Source of the DNA: Victivallales bacterium
GTDB taxonomy: Bacteria > Verrucomicrobiota > Lentisphaeria > Oligosphaerales > Oligosphaeraceae
Length of the DNA: 7,094 nt
Assembly (NCBI GenBank): GCA_017458805.1
Contig: JAFTAC010000598.1
Span: 1-7,094, forward strand
Direction: 5' to 3'
Part shown: in pieces, positions 1 to 4,346 of the stretch
Layout of the letters: each line of letters starts with the position of its first letter
Numbering within the stretch: the first letter of the stretch is position 1
The notes under the pieces: generated by a model
What the model was told of the DNA's origin: nothing
Databases searched by the model: none
Seen by the model: the letters and a program-made list of their open reading frames with translations, nothing else
Program-made: the position numbers and the translations under genes

Positions 1-318
1 GAGGCCATTCAGCAGGTCGGCGGACAGGTGCATGCGCTAACGTCAAACTGGAAGCTGCTACAGGCTGACGTGGAGGCAATTCTCCAGTCCGCTCCTGCAG
101 AGATGCGGAAGGAACTCACGGAGGTGCGGGATGCCATCCGATATGCAGACCCCATGAGCAGGCCAGAGGTCGCCCCCCAGGAACAGGAGCTCGTAATGGG
201 CATCGGGCAGCTGAAGGAACTGGTGAAAGCAAACAAGGCTGATGAGGCAAAAACGGTGTGTACGACACTGCAAAATGTTATCAAAGACCGCGCCAATCGC
301 CTGAAAGCTTTGAAGTGA
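1..318 (+). CDS. C-terminal part of a small helical protein of unknown function (5' end outside window)
   Basis: The reading frame is open from base 1 and stops at TGA 316-318. A GTG at 28 could be called a start, but the nine codons before it are also open and no ribosome binding site precedes it, so I read this as a gene cut by the window edge. About 105 residues are visible, rich in Ala, Glu, Lys and Leu and probably alpha-helical, with no signal peptide, membrane segment or cysteine cluster. The segment DAIRYADPMS followed by two helices and a basic end (DRANRLKALK) resembles, from memory, the C-terminus of small uncharacterised proteins in Clostridia that I associate with zinc ribbon-TIR genes. 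That resemblance was not tested. The next gene starts 32 bases downstream on the same strand, so the two are probably co-transcribed and this could be a partner or regulator of the TIR protein. No function can be assigned from sequence alone. Confidence 0.75.
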   Translation, partial: EAIQQVGGQVHALTSNWKLLQADVEAILQSAPAEMRKELTEVRDAIRYADPMSRPEVAPQEQELVMGIGQLKELVKANKADEAKTVCTTLQNVIKDRANRLKALK

Positions 319-338
319 TGATGGATTGACAAGCATTT

Positions 339-345
339 GGAGAAG
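339..345 (+). promoter_or_regulatory. Ribosome binding site of the TIR-FGE gene
   Basis: GGAGAAG lies five bases before the ATG at 351, a good Shine-Dalgarno match at normal spacing. It supports ATG 351 as the start. With only 32 bases between the genes there is no clear room for a separate promoter, which supports co-transcription with the upstream gene. Confidence 0.75.
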
Positions 346-350
346 AACCA

Positions 351-3300
351 ATGGCCTCTGTTCAATGCAAAATGTGCGGCTATATGGTGGAGCTGCCCGA
401 GGGCGTGACAGCCTGCGAATGCCCTGCCTGCGGTTCGATGACCACCTTCCCGAAGTGTGGCTCTGAACACACGGAGCAGTTGCATGCCCGCGCAGAACAC
501 TTCAGGCAACGGAACGAGTTCGACAAGGCACTGGACACCTACGAGGCCATTGTGCGTGAAACGCCCGATGACGCCGAGGCCTACTGGGGCATGGTGCTTT
601 CCCGCTTCGGCATCGAGTATGTGGAAGACCCTATTTCGCACGAGCGGGTGCCGACGTGCCATCGTGTCCAGTATGAATCCATCCTGTCGGACAGCGACTA
701 CAAGTCCGCATTGGAGTATGCGGATGCGTCGCAGCAGGCTGTCTATGAGGCGGAGGCAAAACGCATCGCCGAGATTCAGAAGGGGATTCTATCTATCTCT
801 TCGCAGGAGAAGCCCTTCGATGTCTTCATCTGCTACAAGGAGACGACGGAGGGCGGGAGCCGCACAAAGGATTCTGCCATCGCCCAGGACATCTACTACC
901 AGCTGACGAACGCTGGCTACAAGGTCTTCTTCTCCCGCATCACGCTGGAGGACAAGCTGGGGCAGCAGTACGAGCCCTACATCTTCGCGGCCCTGAACAG
1001 CGCGAAGGTGATGCTGGTCATCGGCTCGAAAAAGGAGTACTTCAACGCCGTCTGGGTGAAGAACGAATGGAGCCGCTTCCTCGCTATTATGAAGAAGGAC
1101 CGCTCGCGGCTGCTCATCCCCTGCTACTGGGAGATGGATGCGTATGACCTCCCCGACGAGCTTTCAATGCTACAGAGCCAGGACATGACCAAGATTGGCT
1201 TCATGCAGGACTTGTTGCGCGGCATCAAGAAGGTTATTGACAGTGACAAGCACTCAAGCACTCCATCTGCGCCTAGCCAAAGTGATTCAGTCGTGGCGCC
1301 GCTGATGAAACGGATACAGATTTTCCTGGAAACGGGGGACTATGAGCAGGCGTTGAAGTATTGTAACAAAGTACTGGACAAGGACCCCGAAAATGCGGAG
1401 GTCTATCTCCTTCAGTTTCTTGCAGAAAATCGGCTGAAGAGCGAGGAGGAGATTTATTTGCTTCAGGAAGACTTGGAAGTATTGACTGTTCTTCCGACAT
1501 TTAAACAGCTGATGAAGTTCGCAGATGCACCTCTGAAGGCGCGTATGCAGGCACAAATAAAAAAACAGAAGGATGAAAGGCTCTATCAGAAGATATTCAA
1601 GGGACCCCAAGCAATTGACCATTATCCCCCCAAGGACCAAATCGCAATCGTGCAATCTTATGCGGAACAGTTTGCCTCATTAAACGGCTACAGGGATTCC
1701 GATGAACGGAAACGCCAATTTGAACAGCAAGCGGAGGCCATCAGGCAGCGGCAATACGATGCCTATAATCAGGCGGTGGAACATTGTGTTTCCTTGACAA
1801 AACGTTTGTCAACACCAGAGGAGTGGAAGGCAGAGGCAAAACGATTCAAAGCCTTGTCCGATGTCGTCCCCGAGGCTGCCGAGATGGTTAAACAGTGTGA
1901 AGAGAATGTCCTCGTCAGCCAATATAACGCGGCGATGAGACTCAAGAAAGCAAAAAAGTATTCAGAGGCCATTAAGCTTTTCAAGAACCTTAAGGGATAC
2001 GGCGATTCGGAAAAGCAGCTTGCTCAATGCGAACATGAATTGGAAAAGAACGCAAGCACAGGATGTTTAATCTTGCTTGTTCTGTTGCTTTTCTGCGTTG
2101 GCGTTGTTATAGCGGGGTATTTCATACACAAGCAATACAAAAAGAACAGAATCAAGTCAGCTGTCGAAACGGCCTATCAGCAGGGACAGTGGTGGACCAT
2201 GGAAGATCTTGGGAAGAAACTTGGCAAACTCTCATCAGAAGAGGGACAGGCAGTCCTTGCGCGTGCACAGGAACTACACAAGAAAGAACTCATGGATGCG
2301 GCTGAACTCGCCTACAAGCAGGGCAACTGGCAGGAAATGGAATCTCTTGGGAAGAGATTAGGCGAGTTCTCATCAGAAGAAGAAGGTGATGTGATTATTG
2401 CGCGTTCACGAGAGCTATACAAGAACAAACTCAAGGAGGCGGCTGAAATCGCTTTTCAGCAGGGGAACAGTGAGAGAATGGAATCTCTTGGAAAGGAATT
2501 AGTAAAGTTGTCACCGAAAGAGGGTCAAGAAGTAATTTCCCAATCCCAAGAACTACATAAGAAAAAACTGAAAGAGGCCTGTGAAGCCGCTGATCAACGT
2601 GGGGACTGGCTGTTCTTGGAAAAACTGGGATGGGAGTTATGCAAATTGTCTTCAAAAGAGGGCGAAGCAGTCATCGCACGTTCACAGGAACTCCACATAA
2701 AACAACTCAAGGATGCAGCCGAACGCGCTTATCAGCAGGGCGACTGGCAGGAAATGGTATCTCTTGGAAAGAAAGTCGGCCAGCTCTCGCCAAATGATGG
2801 ACAAACTGTCATCTCACGTTCAAAGGAACTCTATAGAGTTTTATGTGAAAAAAATCCATATTTGGTTATCGACTTGCAGGCATGGAAGATTCGTTTCAGT
2901 TTGGAGGGCCCCGACCTTGCTAACGATGCCTGTCGTACTACTGAATTATGGCTGCGTAGAATCACCCCAGGCACTTTTATGATGGGAAGCCCAGAAGGCG
3001 AAGTGGGGAAAGTAGCTGGTTCTGAAACACAGCACAAGGTAAAACTCACGCAGTTGTACCACATTGGGATATTTGAATGTACCCAGAAACAATGGGTACT
3101 TGTGATGGGAACCAATCCATCACAATTCAAGGGAGACAATAGGCGGCCTGTGGAATGTGTTTCGTACAATATGTTACGCGGACCAGACAAGGGAGCCAAG
3201 TGGCCAGATGGTTCTGAGGTTGATACAGGTTCTTTCTTCGGTCAGCTACAAGCGAAGACTGGACTGGCGTTCGATTTGCCAACGGAGGCACAATGGGAGT

Positions 3301-3725
3301 ATGCCTGCCGTGCAGGCACGACAACAGCGTTGAACAGCGGAAAGAACCTCACAGTAAAGGGTGGCCTCTGCCAAAATCTGAATGTTGTCGCCTGGTACAT
3401 GTGGAATTCCAAAAATACCACCAATAATGTCGGACAAAAGCAGCCGAATGCCTGGGGGCTTTATGATATGCACGGTAATGTGGGGGAATGGTGCCTTGAT
3501 TGGTTTAGGGATTTCACTGCGGCATTTGCAGTGGATCCTCAAGGACCCCCTAAGAACGCGCCCCAATTCTTAGCTGGCAATTTCCGCGTGGTTCACGGCG
3601 GTAACTGGGACGTTTCAATAAACCAGTGCCGCTCTGCCTCCCGCACCTTTTACGTACAGACTCACACGAGCCCCACCATCGGTTTCCGCATTTGCTGCGG
3701 CCCCCTTATTTCATTGAGTAAATAA
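351..3725 (+). CDS. Zinc ribbon-TPR-TIR-transmembrane-repeat-FGE-fold mosaic protein (candidate immune receptor/effector)
   Basis: This 1124-residue protein has these parts in order. A zinc ribbon has paired CxxC motifs at Cys6/Cys9 and Cys24/Cys27. TPR-like helices cover about 43-82. A TIR domain spans about 155-296: it opens with FDVFICYKE, has a BB-loop region at 193-211, and carries WVKNEW with Glu239 where NAD-cleaving TIRs (SARM1 type) have their catalytic Glu. More TPR-like helices follow (about 314-355 and 520-560). A hydrophobic helix lies at 571-592, then five ~46-residue repeats at 601-830. An FGE-sulfatase/SUMF1-fold domain fills about 866-1116, with motifs LPTEAQWEYACRAGT, GLYDMHGNVGEW, GGNW, CRSASR and IGFR. 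The FGE active-site cysteine pair is absent: after GGNW the only Cys (1093) matches the structural position in RCAAR/CRSAxR. I infer a binding module rather than an oxidase. The likely role is ligand sensing coupled to TIR-mediated NAD+ cleavage or signalling. Domain calls are firm; function is inference. Orientation across the membrane is uncertain, because positive charges cluster after the helix. Confidence 0.9.
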   Translation: MASVQCKMCGYMVELPEGVTACECPACGSMTTFPKCGSEHTEQLHARAEHFRQRNEFDKALDTYEAIVRETPDDAEAYWGMVLSRFGIEYVEDPISHERVPTCHRVQYESILSDSDYKSALEYADASQQAVYEAEAKRIAEIQKGILSISSQEKPFDVFICYKETTEGGSRTKDSAIAQDIYYQLTNAGYKVFFSRITLEDKLGQQYEPYIFAALNSAKVMLVIGSKKEYFNAVWVKNEWSRFLAIMKKDRSRLLIPCYWEMDAYDLPDELSMLQSQDMTKIGFMQDLLRGIKKVIDSDKHSSTPSAPSQSDSVVAPLMKRIQIFLETGDYEQALKYCNKVLDKDPENAEVYLLQFLAENRLKSEEEIYLLQEDLEVLTVLPTFKQLMKFADAPLKARMQAQIKKQKDERLYQKIFKGPQAIDHYPPKDQIAIVQSYAEQFASLNGYRDSDERKRQFEQQAEAIRQRQYDAYNQAVEHCVSLTKRLSTPEEWKAEAKRFKALSDVVPEAAEMVKQCEENVLVSQYNAAMRLKKAKKYSEAIKLFKNLKGYGDSEKQLAQCEHELEKNASTGCLILLVLLLFCVGVVIAGYFIHKQYKKNRIKSAVETAYQQGQWWTMEDLGKKLGKLSSEEGQAVLARAQELHKKELMDAAELAYKQGNWQEMESLGKRLGEFSSEEEGDVIIARSRELYKNKLKEAAEIAFQQGNSERMESLGKELVKLSPKEGQEVISQSQELHKKKLKEACEAADQRGDWLFLEKLGWELCKLSSKEGEAVIARSQELHIKQLKDAAERAYQQGDWQEMVSLGKKVGQLSPNDGQTVISRSKELYRVLCEKNPYLVIDLQAWKIRFSLEGPDLANDACRTTELWLRRITPGTFMMGSPEGEVGKVAGSETQHKVKLTQLYHIGIFECTQKQWVLVMGTNPSQFKGDNRRPVECVSYNMLRGPDKGAKWPDGSEVDTGSFFGQLQAKTGLAFDLPTEAQWEYACRAGTTTALNSGKNLTVKGGLCQNLNVVAWYMWNSKNTTNNVGQKQPNAWGLYDMHGNVGEWCLDWFRDFTAAFAVDPQGPPKNAPQFLAGNFRVVHGGNWDVSINQCRSASRTFYVQTHTSPTIGFRICCGPLISLSK
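2151..2837 (+). repeat. Five tandem ~46-residue coding repeats between the membrane helix and the FGE-fold domain
   Basis: Units begin near residues 601, 647, 694, 740 and 786 of the 1124-residue protein, a period of 46-47 residues (about 138-141 bp). The consensus is roughly LKEAAE-AYQQGxWxxMxSLGKxLxxLSxxEGxxVIxxSxELHKK, a pair of amphipathic helices per unit resembling TPR/Sel1-type solenoids. Units 2 and 5 are nearly identical in DNA over GGCAACTGGCAGGAAATGG and its neighbours, which points to recent internal duplication. Unit 4 is the most divergent. The array probably acts as a stalk or protein-binding scaffold holding the FGE-fold domain away from the membrane. That role is inference; the repeats themselves are directly visible. 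Confidence 0.9.
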
Positions 3726-3792
3726 CGAACAATCACACTCCTATTTCAAATACGGCTATGGTTTTGGCTTCCGTTTCGCTTTGTGCTTTTGA
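3718..3792 (+). pseudogene. Remnant of the C-terminus of a second FGE/C-type-lectin-fold gene
   Basis: In the frame starting at 3718 (out of frame with the gene just ended) the sequence is open to TGA 3790-3792 and ends in KYGYGFGFRFALCF. GFGFRFAL-stop is the usual ending of FGE-sulfatase-fold and related lectin-fold domains, and it parallels the IGFRICCG ending of the upstream gene, whose stop at 3723-3725 overlaps this segment. No start codon or upstream domain exists in this frame because a TGA lies at 3715. It looks like the leftover 3' end of a paralogue after recombination, or an old tandem copy. Only about 24 residues are involved, so chance resemblance is possible. Confidence 0.4.
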
Positions 3793-3958
3793 AGTCCGAT
3801 GAGCGACTTGGGGGTTCCAGCCCCGTATCCACACCGCATGCGGCGGAGCCGCGCGGCAAGGAGTTTGGAAGAGATGCAGGAGACGGTTTCCCCTGCCGTT
3901 GTTCTCTCATATCAATTATTGCCTCTGAACGCTATGTCCGCTAAGAAGGGTAGTCAAC
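3793..3958. other. GC-rich intergenic segment with small hairpins, no supported gene
   Basis: Short self-complementary pieces are visible: AAGTC/GACTT bracketing 3792-3809 (8-base loop), GGGG/CCCC at 3811-3824, a 10-bp palindrome CCGCATGCGG at 3834-3843, and GCGGC/GCCGC at 3840-3852 with loop GGA. None is followed by a T-run, so I do not call a terminator. The TIR-FGE gene frame stays open past its TAA for 72 codons (to TAA 3942-3944), but that peptide shows no recognisable domain. An ATG-initiated frame from 3799 has no ribosome binding site and no coding character. Confidence 0.5.
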
Positions 3959-4004
3959 TAAAGGTTTCTTTTAGAAACCACTGATTACACAGATTACCCA
4001 GATG

Positions 4005-4031
4005 TTTTCCGCCGCGTCCCGCGGCTGAAAA
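4005..4031. repeat. Nested hairpin 1 inside the inverted-repeat element
   Basis: TTTTC (4005-4009) pairs with GAAAA (4027-4031), and GCCGCG (4011-4016) pairs with CGCGGC (4020-4025). One C/T mismatch separates the two stems and the loop is TCC. It lies directly inside the left arm. Confidence 0.7.
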
Positions 4032-4061
4032 CAGGGATTATATGGGATACAAAAATGAACC

Positions 4062-4089
4062 GCGAAGTGCCGCTTCAGCGGCACTTCGC
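4062..4089. repeat. Nested hairpin 2, perfect 12-bp stem with TTCA loop
   Basis: GCGAAGTGCCGC (4062-4073) is perfectly complementary to GCGGCACTTCGC (4078-4089), with a four-base loop TTCA. It abuts the right arm, sharing base 4089. The stem is very stable, but no T-run follows on either strand, so it is not a standard intrinsic terminator. It could stop RNA decay or translocating polymerase, or belong to the element's transposition signals. Confidence 0.8.
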
Positions 4090-4125
4090 ATCTGTGTAAT
4101 CTGTGTAATCTGTGGTTAAAAAACT

Positions 4126-4176
4126 ACCTTTATGGGGAACAGAACTCCTCTGAAAAATAATACTCCCCTCAAAGGT
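4126..4176. repeat. Additional inverted repeat sharing the AAAGGT end motif
   Basis: ACCTTTATGGGGA (4126-4138) pairs with TCCCCTCAAAGGT (4164-4176) at 11 of 13 positions across a 25-base AT-rich loop. The left half overlaps the right end of the larger element, so the AAAGGT/ACCTTT motif occurs three times in about 220 bases. From 4177 to 4284 I see no gene and no further convincing structure. Confidence 0.5.
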
Positions 4177-4286
4177 CATGCTGACTAAAAAGCAAGGCAC
4201 GCGTTTGCAAAATTGGGGAGCGTTGTTACAGTATAGTTGTTGCCCGAATTGCCATGCATTTCGCTTAGAGCAGTCGGGTGATTTTT

Positions 4287-4308
4287 ATTCCAATTTTTAA
4301 ATTGGAAT
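4287..4308. promoter_or_regulatory. Perfect palindrome, probable operator of the secreted glycosidase-like gene
   Basis: The half-site ATTCCAATTT (4287-4296) and its exact complement AAATTGGAAT (4299-4308) are separated by TT. It ends one base before the putative -10 box and 39 bases before the start codon, so it covers the -35/spacer region of the putative promoter. A homodimeric regulator bound there would block or activate transcription. No poly-T tail follows, and the stem is AT-rich, so an intrinsic terminator is unlikely. The cognate regulator is not in the window. Confidence 0.55.
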
Positions 4309-4314
4309 TATATT
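4309..4314 (+). promoter_or_regulatory. Putative -10 box upstream of the secreted protein gene
   Basis: TATATT differs from the TATAAT consensus at one position. Transcription would begin around 4321, leaving a leader of about 25 bases before ATG 4347. The -35 position (about 4285-4291) has no strong TTGACA match, which fits an activator-dependent promoter using the adjacent palindrome. If the organism uses a different sigma consensus this call fails. Confidence 0.35.
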
Positions 4315-4346
4315 GCAACAGAAGTTCTGAATCCGTAGAGTAAGTT

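Larger units (their letters stand above)
3959..4132. repeat. MITE-like inverted-repeat element, ~174 bp, with TAAAGGT ends
   Basis: The left end (3959-4004) and the reverse complement of the right end (4089-4132) both start TAAAGGT, pass through a T-rich stretch, and end in a highly conserved 29-base block. The blocks (3976-4004 and 4089-4117) match at 27 of 29 positions and contain tandem GATTACACA units. The centre holds two separate hairpins and no ORF. If the ends are read as AAGGT...ACCTT (3961-4130), the element is flanked by TA on both sides, as expected for IS630/Tc1-mariner-type insertion. TA is itself palindromic, so this is weak evidence. ACCACAGATTACACAGATTACACAG-type sequences occur between genes in many bacterial genomes. 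A non-autonomous mobile element or a structured-RNA repeat is the best reading. Confidence 0.7.

Noticed and set aside
9..662. 217-residue reverse-strand ORF
   Set aside because: It spans two well-supported forward genes and their gap. Its Cys/Ser/His-rich peptide is a typical antisense shadow.
3580..3710. Active diversity-generating retroelement variable region
   Set aside because: No template repeat or reverse transcriptase in the window, and variable-stretch codons (GTT, TCA, ATA, GTA, CAG) do not fit simple mutation of AAC codons. Kept only as a hypothesis.
3726..3944. In-frame readthrough extension of the TIR-FGE gene past TAA
   Set aside because: The FGE domain already ends normally at IGFRICCG; the extension has no domain, and the FGE-like tail lies in a different frame.
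3799..3984. 61-codon forward ORF in the intergenic region
   Set aside because: No ribosome binding site, no recognisable domain, GC-hairpin sequence translated by chance, and it runs into the left arm of the inverted repeat.
4062..4089. Intrinsic terminator for the TIR-FGE gene
   Set aside because: The stem is strong but has no adjacent T-run on either strand and lies about 340 bases after the stop codon within a repeat element.
3976..4117. CRISPR array
   Set aside because: The GATTACACA units are tandem within two inverted arms, without regularly spaced unique spacers.
4205..4237. Promoter with TTGCAA and TATAGT
   Set aside because: The spacing between the boxes is about 21 bases, too long for a usual sigma-70 promoter, and it is farther from the gene than the TATATT site.
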